Shown here piece after piece: positions 13,133-19,987 of a stretch of DNA of 24,142 nt (its first letter is position 1; every line of letters begins with the position of its first letter). The notes beneath the pieces were generated by a model. The model ran no database searches. It was not told the origin of the DNA and was given only the letters and a program-made list of their open reading frames with translations. The DNA comes from Muribaculaceae bacterium (lineage in GTDB: Bacteria > Bacteroidota > Bacteroidia > Bacteroidales > Muribaculaceae): assembly GCA_009775375.1 (NCBI GenBank), contig VSPO01000045.1:1-24142 (forward strand). The letters are read 5' to 3'. Position numbers and translations under genes: made by a program.

Positions 13133-15322
13133 ATGAATAGATCCTTTTTTATTTTTCAACGAGACAGTATGCAGTGTGGCATCGCATGTTTGGCGATGAT
13201 ATGTAACCTTCTGGGGAAATCAACTACAGTCGATACATTAAAAAACAAATGCTTTGCCACCACAGAAGGAGTCTCTATGAAGGGAATTTGCGATGCTGCC
13301 CATGAACTTGGATTGGAAACAACTCCGGGTAAAGTGAGTATAGACTTTTTGATACAGGAAAATCTCCCTTGTATTCTGCATTGGAATCAAAATCATTTCG
13401 TAGTTCTCTATAAAGTAAAAAAAGGAAAATATTTTTATATTGCGGATCCAGGCAAAGGAATATGTAAATATTCCAAATCTGAGCTACAAGAACATTGGAT
13501 TTCGTCAAATTATGATGGATCTTCAAAAGGAATTGCATTATTTTTCAAGACTACTGAACAATTTCAATCCATTAAATTGAACAGTAGTGCTAATTCAAAT
13601 TCCATCAAATTTTTATCCAAATATATAGTCCAATATAAAAAGCATTTTATTCAAATCACATTTGGGTTGGTTTTAGGAGCTATCCTTCAATTAACTCTTC
13701 CATTTCTGACACAATCAATAGTTGATATCGGAATAAAGAATAACGACATTGGTTTTATTTGGCTGGTATTATTGGGTGAATTAATGATTGTGACTGGTAA
13801 AACAGCAACGGATTTCGTACGTCGCTGGCTGTTGCTTCATATATCTATGCGAATAAATATTTCGCTCGTGAGTGACTTTTTCATAAAGCTTTTAAAGTTG
13901 CCAATGTCTTTTTTCGATACAAAATTAATGGGCGACTTACTTCAAAGAATAAGTGATCATTCAAGAATCCAGTCTTTTCTTACGAATCAAGCACTCGGAG
14001 TACTGTTTCTATCATTTAGTTTCATAATTTTAGGAATTGTTCTTTTCATCTATGATAAGCTTATTTTCTGTGTGTTGATTCTTGGAAGTATCATATATGG
14101 ATTATGGATTTCCATATTCTTGAAGAAACGAAAAATACTGGATTACGAATTATTTGAACAGCAGGCAAAGAATCAAAATCGGACATATCAGTTCATCACA
14201 TCCATGCAGGAAATAAAACTTCAAGACTGCGAACAGCGTCGGCGTTGGGAATGGGAAGACACTCAGGCTGATTTATTCGTAATCCAAATGAAGGCATTGA
14301 AATTACAACAGACGCAAGAAGCCGGATCTATTTTCATAAATGAAGTAAAAAATATCATAATTACCGTGCTTGCTGCTACAGCTGTAATAAACGGTCACAT
14401 GACACTCGGGGCAATGCTCGCGGTTCAGTATATAATCGGCCAACTAAATTCTCCCATAGATCAATTTATGTCATTGATTTATTCTTTTCAAGATGTTAAA
14501 ATATCTCTTGAACGTATCAATGAGATTCACGATGGAAAAAATGAAGAATCTAATGGGGATCAAGTTCGCAATTTCAAAGGAGAAAAAACTTTGTCCATAG
14601 ACAAAGTGGATTTCAAGTATAATCCCCATGCGCTTTCAAATACTCTTGAAGGGATATCTTTCAATATACCTAGAGGCAAAGTAACAGCTATTGTAGGGGC
14701 ATCCGGTAGCGGTAAGACAACATTGATAAAACTTATGCTTGGTTATTACCCTGTCATGTCTGGCAAGATTACAATAGCAGGTCGAAACATCAACGAATAT
14801 AATCTAAAATGGTGGCGTCGTCATTGCGGTGTTGTCTTGCAGGATGGAGTAATCTTCTCGGAATCAATAGCCCGGAACATAGCGGTTGATGATGGAGATA
14901 TTGACACTGAACGACTTGAACAAGCTGCAAGAATCGCTAATATTCATGATTATGTAATGAGTCTGCCTCTTAAATATAACACCTTAATTGGTCAAGATGG
15001 TGTTGGATTAAGCCAAGGACAGAAACAACGCATACTCATAGCCCGTGCCGTATATAAGAATCCGGACTTCATCTTCCTTGATGAAGCGACTAATGCCCTC
15101 GATGCTAAGAATGAGAGAGCCATTGTTGAAAATCTCGATGATTTCTACAAAGGACGAACTGTTGTAGTCGTTGCTCACCGTCTATCGACAGTCAAAAACG
15201 CAGACCAGATTATCGTACTGGATGGAGGCAGGGTTGTTGAAACCGGTAATCACACATCTCTCATCGATAAGAAAGGAGCATACTATAACCTCGTAAAAAA
15301 CCAACTTGAACTCGGTAATTAA
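13133..15322 (+). CDS. C39-peptidase ABC exporter (PCAT)
   Basis: A 729-residue fusion that should cleave the double-glycine leader and export the core peptide. Peptidase domain (1-140): catalytic Cys15 in FQRDSMQCGIACL, His88 in WNQNHFVVLY, Asp105 in YIADPGKG. Membrane domain about 160-460. Nucleotide-binding domain: Walker A VGASGSGKTT near 520-529, signature LSQGQKQR near 626, Walker B DFIFLDEATNALD, and the H-loop VVVAHRLST. All key residues are present. No complete periplasmic adaptor follows, only the short stub at 16190. Its likely substrate is the 64-residue precursor, but the two lipoproteins with hydrophobic tails lack a leader that it would recognise. Confidence 0.92.
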   Translation: MNRSFFIFQRDSMQCGIACLAMICNLLGKSTTVDTLKNKCFATTEGVSMKGICDAAHELGLETTPGKVSIDFLIQENLPCILHWNQNHFVVLYKVKKGKYFYIADPGKGICKYSKSELQEHWISSNYDGSSKGIALFFKTTEQFQSIKLNSSANSNSIKFLSKYIVQYKKHFIQITFGLVLGAILQLTLPFLTQSIVDIGIKNNDIGFIWLVLLGELMIVTGKTATDFVRRWLLLHISMRINISLVSDFFIKLLKLPMSFFDTKLMGDLLQRISDHSRIQSFLTNQALGVLFLSFSFIILGIVLFIYDKLIFCVLILGSIIYGLWISIFLKKRKILDYELFEQQAKNQNRTYQFITSMQEIKLQDCEQRRRWEWEDTQADLFVIQMKALKLQQTQEAGSIFINEVKNIIITVLAATAVINGHMTLGAMLAVQYIIGQLNSPIDQFMSLIYSFQDVKISLERINEIHDGKNEESNGDQVRNFKGEKTLSIDKVDFKYNPHALSNTLEGISFNIPRGKVTAIVGASGSGKTTLIKLMLGYYPVMSGKITIAGRNINEYNLKWWRRHCGVVLQDGVIFSESIARNIAVDDGDIDTERLEQAARIANIHDYVMSLPLKYNTLIGQDGVGLSQGQKQRILIARAVYKNPDFIFLDEATNALDAKNERAIVENLDDFYKGRTVVVVAHRLSTVKNADQIIVLDGGRVVETGNHTSLIDKKGAYYNLVKNQLELGN

Positions 15323-15357
15323 ACATTATAATACTCTCAATCTAAATAATAATAAAT

Positions 15358-15963
15358 ATGTACAAATTTCTTTCAGCAACATTCGTGTTGCTCGCGGGCT
15401 TAGTAGCCCTTGTAGCGTGCCAAAACGAGGAGGATGCAATAAATCCTGCCCAGGCAGACAACTCTGAGATGGAATACGTTTATCTTGGAGAGGTAACTGT
15501 AACCCCTATTTCGAACAGCAGAAGTGAGGGAGACGGCATATACAACGTTTCCTTCAAAGATGAAGATGAAATAAGTAATCTCCATCTTACCCTTACTCAG
15601 AATGGGTCGGAATATGGTTGTGACGTTGATGAAAACGGGGAGATTGATTTCTACATCAAAGTTCTAAATTCAACTACAGGTATATATCAATACCTGAATA
15701 AGGAAAAGGAACCCCTACAAGAAATCTCTTTGCATGAGAATGCAGAATCAAATGAATTCACCCTCAATGTAATCAAGGTATTTGACAACTCCACCCTTAT
15801 ACCTCAATCAAGAGCCGAGAGTTGGAGCGACTGCTTTTCTCGTAGAATGGGTTCTACAACAGGAGTAATCCTAAACATAGCTTCTGCCTTCATTGGACCA
15901 GAAGGTCCAGCAGCCGTGGCTGCTGGAGCTGCTTTAAGCTGTGCTATTTGGACTCCATACTAA
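15358..15963 (+). CDS. Lipoprotein with bacteriocin-like C-terminal tail
   Basis: A 201-residue protein. Signal peptide and lipobox ALVAC (Cys21). Residues about 38-145 form an acidic beta-rich domain. After LIPQSR (Arg152) comes a 49-residue tail with Cys159 and Cys195 bracketing a Gly/Ala-rich hydrophobic segment (GSTTGVILNIASAFIGPEGP, then AAVAAGAALSC). Such a tail resembles class II or disulfide-looped bacteriocins more than an ordinary lipoprotein. A second lipoprotein on the other strand (19359-19901) shares the plan. The stop is followed at once by an ATG for a two-TM small protein, as expected for immunity. Release by an Arg-specific protease, as fragipain does for the lipidated B. 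fragilis toxin, is a hypothesis. Confidence 0.65.
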   Translation: MYKFLSATFVLLAGLVALVACQNEEDAINPAQADNSEMEYVYLGEVTVTPISNSRSEGDGIYNVSFKDEDEISNLHLTLTQNGSEYGCDVDENGEIDFYIKVLNSTTGIYQYLNKEKEPLQEISLHENAESNEFTLNVIKVFDNSTLIPQSRAESWSDCFSRRMGSTTGVILNIASAFIGPEGPAAVAAGAALSCAIWTPY

Positions 15964-16128
15964 ATGAAACCATCAGTCAAACAGATAATTTCTGCTATCG
16001 TAGTTATTATTTTCATACTGTCAGTATTATCTTTTTTTAATATAGATATTTCAAAGAAACTACCTTGGAGTGGATTAATACTATGTGTAGTAGTCATTAT
16101 TGCCAGTATTATAAAAAAATATAAATAA
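15964..16128 (+). CDS. Small two-TM membrane protein, candidate immunity protein
   Basis: A 54-residue protein beginning directly after the lipoprotein stop (TAAATG, no spacer). Two hydrophobic helices, IISAIVVIIFILSVLSFF (8-25) and GLILCVVVIIASII (37-50), are joined by a short polar loop; the end is basic (KKYK). Size and topology are like bacteriocin immunity proteins. A similarly placed two-TM protein follows the other lipoprotein. No family recognised; the immunity role is inferred from position. Confidence 0.6.
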   Translation: MKPSVKQIISAIVVIIFILSVLSFFNIDISKKLPWSGLILCVVVIIASIIKKYK

Positions 16129-16143
16129 TCAACTGAGAGTATT

Positions 16144-16175
16144 GATGGGAGGGGTTAAATTTAATTCCTCCCATC
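16144..16175 (+). terminator. Hairpin before the adaptor stub
   Basis: GATGGGAGG (16144-16152) and CCTCCCATC (16167-16175) form a perfect 9-bp stem with a 14-nt loop, 16 bp after the two-TM gene stop and 15 bp before the next ATG. It may act as a terminator or message-processing site that lowers expression of the last gene. Confidence 0.5.
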
Positions 16176-16189
16176 TTAAAACAATAAAA

Positions 16190-16378
16190 ATGACAAAAGA
16201 TATTATAGAATTACGTTCTGAAAAAGTCCGTAAGCTCATCGGAGAAATACCACCGTCATTAGTGCGATGGGGTACAGCAATAATAGCAATTGTCTTTATC
16301 GCTCTATTGGCCGCAGTATGCCTATTGCCCTACCCCTACTCAAACGGTGAATCTATCCTCCGGCATTTCATCGGATAG
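16190..16378 (+). CDS. Orphan N-terminal anchor of an HlyD-type adaptor
   Basis: A 62-residue protein. The start, IELRSEKVRKLIGEIPPSLVR followed by one membrane helix (about 29-47, GTAIIAIVFIALLAAVCLLP), is like the first 50 residues of Bacteroidetes HlyD-family membrane-fusion proteins that partner C39 ABC exporters. The periplasmic part is absent: the frame ends after SNGESILRHFIG and no continuation is visible in other frames downstream. It could be a truncated adaptor or a genuinely short protein that keeps only the ABC-contact segment. Confidence 0.6.
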   Translation: MTKDIIELRSEKVRKLIGEIPPSLVRWGTAIIAIVFIALLAAVCLLPYPYSNGESILRHFIG

Positions 16379-16520
16379 TCCGTATTATAAACGGCCGTTT
16401 TTGAGAATGTCTGGCAACAAGTCCTCAGACTACCTCATTCAAAGAAATATCCGTCTCAAAACCCATATCTAAATCAAATTCTCTTTTCGTGATAGAAACT
16501 TGGTTTTAGAGACTCCCTAA

Positions 16521-16573
16521 ACCGACTTCTTGCCAAAAGTGGGTTAAAATACCACTTTTGGCAAGAAGTCGGT
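16521..16573. repeat. Long hairpin 1 (22-bp stem)
   Basis: Arms 16521-16542 and 16552-16573 are perfectly complementary over 22 bp with a 9-nt loop (gttaaaata). The left arm begins ACCGACTTCTTGCC and ends AAAAGTGG. No U-tract follows, so it is not a typical terminator. Confidence 0.85.
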
Positions 16574-16649
16574 CTGTAAAAAGAATTCTCAACACTCAAA
16601 TTTACCACCATACGCCATATTTACCACCTCAGCAGTGGTAAATCAAATC

Positions 16650-16703
16650 ACCGATTCATAGCTATAAGTGGGTAGAAAAAGCTACTTATAGCTATGAATC
16701 GGT
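16650..16703. repeat. Long hairpin 2 (20-bp stem)
   Basis: Arms 16650-16669 and 16684-16703 pair perfectly over 20 bp with a 14-nt loop that can close two more pairs. The left arm begins ACCGATTCATAGC and ends TATAAGT, which aligns with hairpins 1 and 3. Confidence 0.85.
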
Positions 16704-16726
16704 TCTTATGACAGCCTCCACCTCAT

Positions 16727-16776
16727 CGAATCATAGCCAAAAGTAGGTGTAAAGACGGACTTTTGGCTATGATTCG
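16727..16776. repeat. Long hairpin 3 (18-bp stem)
   Basis: Arms 16727-16744 and 16759-16776 pair perfectly over 18 bp with a 14-nt loop. The left arm, CGAATCATAGCCAAAAGT, combines features of hairpins 1 (GCCAAAAGT) and 2 (TCATAGC). Confidence 0.85.
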
Positions 16777-16830
16777 TTCTCATAATTACTGACATTAAGA
16801 AGATATTGAGAACAAAATCGTCTCCGAATG

Positions 16831-16862
16831 TTTCTATATATGTAGATTTATTCGTAACTTTG
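16831..16862 (+). promoter_or_regulatory. Promoter of the HigBA-like toxin-antitoxin pair
   Basis: TTTC (16831-16834), a 20-nt spacer and TAACTTTG (16855-16862) fit the Bacteroidetes promoter with one mismatch. The toxin ATG is at 16883. Confidence 0.65.
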
Positions 16863-16882
16863 CAGAGTAAACAAACAACGAT

Positions 16883-17227
16883 ATGGACAAACCGATTTTC
16901 AAACTCGTAATACTCCCGGAGGCTGACGCATTTTTAGAAAGCCTCGCCCCAGCTGTACTCCGCAAGGTATTCTATAATATAGACAAGGTAGCCGGAGGGG
17001 TCAAAGATGCAGACCTGTTCAAGAAGCTTGGCGATACTGATATTTGGGAGTTCCGCACATCTTGGCAGGGGATGGCATACCGATTGTTTGCCTTTTGGGA
17101 CAAAGACGGTGAAACACTCGTTGTCGCTACCCACGGACTTATGAAGAAAACTCAAAAGACCCCGAAAAGCGAAATCAAACACGCGCAAGCGATAAGGAAA
17201 GAATATTTTGAAACCAAAGACAAATAA
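16883..17227 (+). CDS. HigB-like toxin (Gp49/RelE superfamily)
   Basis: A 114-residue protein. FKLVILPEADAFLESLAPAV, then KKLGDTDIWEFRTSWQGMAY and THGLMKKTQKTPKSEI are hallmarks of the phage-Gp49-like branch of RelE/ParE toxins, which usually cut ribosome-bound mRNA. The toxin comes first and the HTH antitoxin second, the order seen in HigBA loci. The antitoxin starts 3 bp after its stop. It probably stabilises the plasmid. Confidence 0.82.
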   Translation: MDKPIFKLVILPEADAFLESLAPAVLRKVFYNIDKVAGGVKDADLFKKLGDTDIWEFRTSWQGMAYRLFAFWDKDGETLVVATHGLMKKTQKTPKSEIKHAQAIRKEYFETKDK

Positions 17228-17230
17228 GTT

Positions 17231-17554
17231 ATGGCACAGATGAAAGTAACAACCTTTGAGGAACTGAAAGACCGTCACCTCGGCAAAATAGGAACACCGG
17301 AACGCGACGCATACGAAGCCGAAGTAAGGGAAGCAATCCAAAGCTACCATATCGGCGAGGCTATCAAGGCGGCAAGAAAAGAGCGCAACATGACCCAAGA
17401 CCAATTAGCAGAACTTATGGGCGTGAAGAAAGCGCAAGTCAGCCGGATTGAACGCGGCTACAATCCTACTATCAATACCATAACAAGGGCTTTCAAGGCT
17501 CTCGGAATCGCAGTTTCGCTTAATTGTGGGAATATGCAAATAGCTTTGGACTAA
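17231..17554 (+). CDS. HigA-like HTH antitoxin
   Basis: A 107-residue XRE-family protein. Residues 40-95 carry the helix-turn-helix: GEAIKAARKERNMTQDQLAE, then GVKKAQVSRIERG. An N-terminal extension containing GKIGTPERDAYEAEV precedes it, as in many antitoxins paired with Gp49-like toxins. It should bind its toxin and repress the shared promoter at 16831-16862. The same N-terminal extension recurs in the short frame immediately downstream. Confidence 0.85.
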   Translation: MAQMKVTTFEELKDRHLGKIGTPERDAYEAEVREAIQSYHIGEAIKAARKERNMTQDQLAELMGVKKAQVSRIERGYNPTINTITRAFKALGIAVSLNCGNMQIALD

Positions 17555-17567
17555 AAATATCGCAAAG

Positions 17568-17693
17568 ATGAATTTGACCCCAGCAAGTGAACTTGTTGAT
17601 GAGGTCTGGGGAAAAGTCGGAACCCCGGAGCGTGACGAGATGGAGGCGCAGTTAAAGAAGAAAACCAACGAATCGTCAGATGCTTACTTTTAG
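17568..17693 (+). pseudogene. Truncated second HigA-like antitoxin
   Basis: A 41-residue frame whose ELVDEVWGKVGTPERDEMEA matches the N-terminal extension of the preceding antitoxin (GKIGTPERDAYEAEV). The reading frame runs into the left arm of long hairpin 4 and stops there, before any helix-turn-helix. It looks like the head of a paralogous antitoxin whose body was lost at the hairpin. Confidence 0.6.
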
Positions 17694-17731
17694 GCGCCTG
17701 AAATAGCACCTAAAAGTAAGCATCTGACGAT
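17672..17731. repeat. Long hairpin 4 (23-bp stem)
   Basis: Arms 17672-17694 and 17709-17731 pair perfectly over 23 bp with a 14-nt loop (cgcctgaaatagca). The left arm encodes the last codons of the truncated antitoxin. It ends 25 bp before the recombinase start. Sequence resemblance to hairpins 1-3 is limited to stem length, loop size and a few bases. Confidence 0.85.
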
Positions 17732-17756
17732 AAATATCTATATTGTTCTAAACACC

Positions 17757-18320
17757 ATGACCATAGGATATGCAAGGGTATCGACCTCCGGACAGAACCT
17801 TGACGGGCAATGCGACAGTCTCCGGCTTGCCGGATGCGAGAGGATATACAGCGAGAAAATATCGGGAGCCAAGGCGCAGCGTCCGGAACTGGAGCGGATG
17901 CTCGACGCTTTGAGGGAAGGAGACACAGTGGTTATAACGGAACTGACCCGGCTAGGGCGTTCTGTAAAGGAACTGTTCACCATCATCGAGAGGGTGCATG
18001 ATGCCGGAGCCTCGATAAAGTCGCTCCGTGAGACTTGGCTTGACACCACCACACCGCAGGGAAACCTGCTCTTCACAATCTTCGCAGGACTCTCACAGTT
18101 CGAGAGAGACCTCATAAGACAGCGTACCAAGGACGGACTTGAGGCAGCACGTGCCAGAGGGCGCAAAGGAGGCCGTCCTAAAGCGTCCTACGACAAGGTA
18201 GAGACGGCACTAAAGATGTATGAATCAAAGCTGCACACCATAGAGGAAATAACCGGTGCCACAGGAATAAGCCGATCCACGCTCTACCGAGCAATCACAG
18301 AAAAGTACAAAAATAAATAA
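17757..18320 (+). CDS. Serine recombinase (resolvase/invertase family)
   Basis: A 187-residue small serine recombinase. The N-terminal catalytic part has IGYARVSTSGQNLDGQ with nucleophile Ser9, and TELTRLGRSVKEL with the conserved arginines; FAGLSQFERDLIRQRTKDGL is the E-helix region; the C-terminal helix-turn-helix is EEITGATGISRSTLYRAI. It could resolve plasmid multimers or invert DNA. Long hairpin 4 lies just upstream, where a crossover site might be. A 54-bp stretch (18122-18175) is identical to 21911-21964 at the broken end of the Rep gene. Confidence 0.9.
   Translation: MTIGYARVSTSGQNLDGQCDSLRLAGCERIYSEKISGAKAQRPELERMLDALREGDTVVITELTRLGRSVKELFTIIERVHDAGASIKSLRETWLDTTTPQGNLLFTIFAGLSQFERDLIRQRTKDGLEAARARGRKGGRPKASYDKVETALKMYESKLHTIEEITGATGISRSTLYRAITEKYKNK
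18122..18175 (+). repeat. 54-bp direct repeat, copy 1 (in recombinase gene)
   Basis: Identical over 54 bp to 21911-21964. It encodes the segment RTKDGLEAARARGRKGGR of the recombinase. Downstream of it the two copies diverge at many positions while still encoding similar protein, so the identity block is locally sharp. Confidence 0.85.
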
Positions 18321-18526
18321 AATGAGGATTTTTCATCAATTGTATATCGTATAATTAATATACTATCATGAGACTACGGTTCTTAATTTCTAAAATATTA
18401 TAACCAAAGCATCATTAAACAGAAGTAAATTAAACCGAAGTGTCTAAAATATGCAATTTTCTCATCGCATCCCTGAACTTTTAATTTATTCAATTGTTAT
18501 ATTGTAGTTCAACTATAAATTTAAAT

Positions 18527-18676
18527 ATGAGACTTAAACTTTTATCCATTCTAGGACTGGCTCTTCTTTTTACTGCCTGTTCAAATGATGAAGATTATCT
18601 TTTCAAAGAATTTGAGAAGACAGATGGCATGAGCCGTGAAATACTCGCCATTGCAGACAAATTAGGAAGGAAATAA
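18527..18676 (+). CDS. Mini-lipoprotein of 49 residues
   Basis: MRLKLLSILGLALLFTAC is a clean lipoprotein signal (lipobox LFTAC, Cys18), followed by only 31 polar residues (SNDEDYLFKEFEK...ADKLGRK). No relative recognised. It may be an intact small lipoprotein or the head of a larger gene cut by rearrangement. No clear promoter was found in the 200 bp before it; the interval 18321-18526 is AT-rich and otherwise empty. Confidence 0.5.
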   Translation: MRLKLLSILGLALLFTACSNDEDYLFKEFEKTDGMSREILAIADKLGRK

Positions 18677-18708
18677 TTTGGTAATTCGAAGAGTCTGATA
18701 TACCTTTG
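18677..18708 (+). promoter_or_regulatory. Consensus promoter with structured leader
   Basis: TTTG (18677-18680), a 20-nt spacer and TACCTTTG (18701-18708) are an exact consensus match directly after the mini-lipoprotein stop. The predicted transcript starts near 18715 and soon folds into the hairpin at 18739-18768: GCGCAC/GTGCGC outside, ACTAC/GTAGT inside, loop tcc. Confidence 0.7.
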
Positions 18709-18725
18709 CAGGCGGAAAACTTTGA

Positions 18726-19148
18726 TTACATAGTTTAAGCGCACTTAAACTACTCCGTAGTTGTGCGCTCTCCCGAGGGGCTTATGGCTCTGCCCTAAGA
18801 ACCCACCTCAGACAACTAGAACAGTACGCCTCTCTAAGAGAATCCCTTATAGAAAAATTCATTGGATACGGAGTATGCCTGAGAGAACATTGGAACAGTC
18901 TGTTCAACGGCGAGACCGTACAGTCCAACCATATTGTTGTCAGAGGGCAGCACATACCGTTGGACAATCCCCTGCAGGTGCGACTGGAGGAAGGACATAG
19001 GCTAATGCTCCATGACCAGCATTGGGTCACGGAGCAAGGGTTTTGGAACGGGATCAAGAAGGGGCTGACTAAAGTGTTTGAAAAGGGAAGCCAAGCTTAC
19101 GCTTGGGTAAGGCAGCAGCTCGGATATGGGAGAGGACTTGGAATATAA
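18726..19148 (+). pseudogene. Unrecognised gene body lacking a start codon
   Basis: A frame of 140 codons is open from 18726 to the stop at 19148 and reads like real protein: HLRQLEQYASLRESLIEKF, REHWNSLFNGETVQSN, GHRLMLHDQHWVTEQGFWNG, KVFEKGSQAYAWVRQQLGYG. It has no in-frame ATG, GTG or TTG before a TTG at 18960. The family is not recognised. It may be the 3' part of a larger gene brought here by rearrangement, or an element translated from an unusual start. A consensus promoter and a leader hairpin stand before it, so it is probably transcribed. GC content is higher than in the flanking lipoprotein genes. Confidence 0.45.
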
Positions 19149-19179
19149 GTTTATTCAACCTTATTTTTAGATTACTGTA

Positions 19180-19362
19180 TCATTTGATCCATTGCGCGTA
19201 AATGAGATAAGAGAATATTATTCCCCACAGAATATAATACCTCATTTTGTATGATTTCCTATTTGAGGTATTCTTTCTTGTTTTGTATTCGTTAAGGACT
19301 TCATACATTGAATACAAGAGTCCAATACTGAATACAATGGAAAGTATTATAGGCCTTATCAC
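19180..19362 (-). CDS. Small two-TM protein coupled to the second lipoprotein
   Basis: About 60 residues from a GTG at 19362, which overlaps the lipoprotein stop by 4 bp (GTGA). A TTG at 19374 in the same frame is the alternative. Two membrane helices are visible: PIILSIVFSIGLLYSMYE near the start and YYILWGIIFSYLIYAQW at the end, with a basic loop between (KTRKNTSNRKSYK). Position and topology parallel the 54-residue protein at 15964-16128. Candidate immunity protein; no family recognised. Confidence 0.55.
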   Translation of the reverse strand: MIRPIILSIVFSIGLLYSMYEVLNEYKTRKNTSNRKSYKMRYYILWGIIFSYLIYAQWIK

Positions 19363-19901
19363 TCTACAACACAAGCAACATAATCATAGATAAACAAGCC
19401 CCAGCCTAAATACGGGATAGCCTTTTTCAAAACCGCCTTTGCTGCGACTTTTGCAACTTTCTTAACAGCTCCTTTGCCAGCTGCATTTACAACTTCTCTA
19501 ACACCTAGAGCCTCAAGTACACAACCACCAGCTGTAGTTCTTGATACAGGCTGATCGACGACGGTCTTTTGGTAGTCTAGTAGAGCCATCGCCACCACAG
19601 CTAACATTTCATCGTCTTCGATGTCGAGATCCTCTTTGGTTATATCGTTTTGAGCTAAGAAATCACGAGACACCTCTACTAACGTTTCTATGTCTTTTTG
19701 AGAAGGTTCTTCATCAAATGACCTAGAATTTACACCATTAGAAAGGTTAATTAGAGCTGTTCTAAACTCTTGAACTCCCTTTAATTCTAGAGCGGATTCA
19801 GGTTCTTCAATAGGCTCGATTTCAGAATTTTGGCATGAAACATAGACAAATATTCCAGCCAACATAGCAATAACGGTGAATAGAAATTTTATCTTTTTCA
19901 T
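19359..19901 (-). CDS. Second lipoprotein with cationic amphipathic C-terminal tail
   Basis: A 180-residue protein; the ATG at 19901 is chosen because it gives a proper lipoprotein signal (MKKIKFLFTVIAMLAG, lipobox VYVSC, Cys23) and follows a promoter at 19920-19950; the longer frame upstream has no signal sequence. Residues 24-118 are acidic and helical. After QPVSR (Arg121) comes a 59-residue tail with Cys127 and Cys177 near its ends and a Lys/Ala amphipathic helix between (GKGAVKKVAKVAAKAVLKKA), then PYLGWGLFIYDYVAC. This is typical of membrane-active peptides. The body differs from the lipoprotein at 15358 but the plan is the same, including the coupled two-TM gene. Confidence 0.65.
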   Translation of the reverse strand: MKKIKFLFTVIAMLAGIFVYVSCQNSEIEPIEEPESALELKGVQEFRTALINLSNGVNSRSFDEEPSQKDIETLVEVSRDFLAQNDITKEDLDIEDDEMLAVVAMALLDYQKTVVDQPVSRTTAGGCVLEALGVREVVNAAGKGAVKKVAKVAAKAVLKKAIPYLGWGLFIYDYVACVVE

Positions 19902-19919
19902 TGTAGTGAAAATTTTTTG

Positions 19920-19950
19920 CAAAATTACAAAATTTATTAAAACCGAAAAA
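19920..19950 (-). promoter_or_regulatory. Promoter of the second lipoprotein pair
   Basis: On the minus strand TAATTTTG (19927-19920) is a consensus -7 box; a weak TTTT -33 box lies 19 nt upstream (19950-19947). The leader to the ATG at 19901 is short, about 12 nt. Confidence 0.55.
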
Positions 19951-19987
19951 GTTTCTACCGTGATTTTATCACCCGTCCACACTGTAA

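Larger units (their letters stand above)
16379..16882. other. Gene-free segment dominated by long hairpins
   Basis: No gene was found. The 12-bp palindrome AAACGGCCGTTT (16389-16400) with trailing T residues lies just after the adaptor stub. Three long perfect hairpins follow (16521-16573, 16650-16703, 16727-16776). Between the first two, TTTACCACC occurs twice (16601-16609, 16620-16628), the second paired with GTGGTAAA (16635-16642). The toxin promoter closes the segment. Confidence 0.7.

Noticed and set aside
16389..16400. AAACGGCCGTTT as terminator of the peptide operon
   Set aside because: A palindrome with no loop space cannot form a stable intramolecular hairpin, although T residues follow it.
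18761..19000. 79-residue frame overlapping the unrecognised gene body
   Set aside because: Rich in Arg/Pro/Cys with no domain pattern; the other frame (18726-19148) reads as protein for longer.
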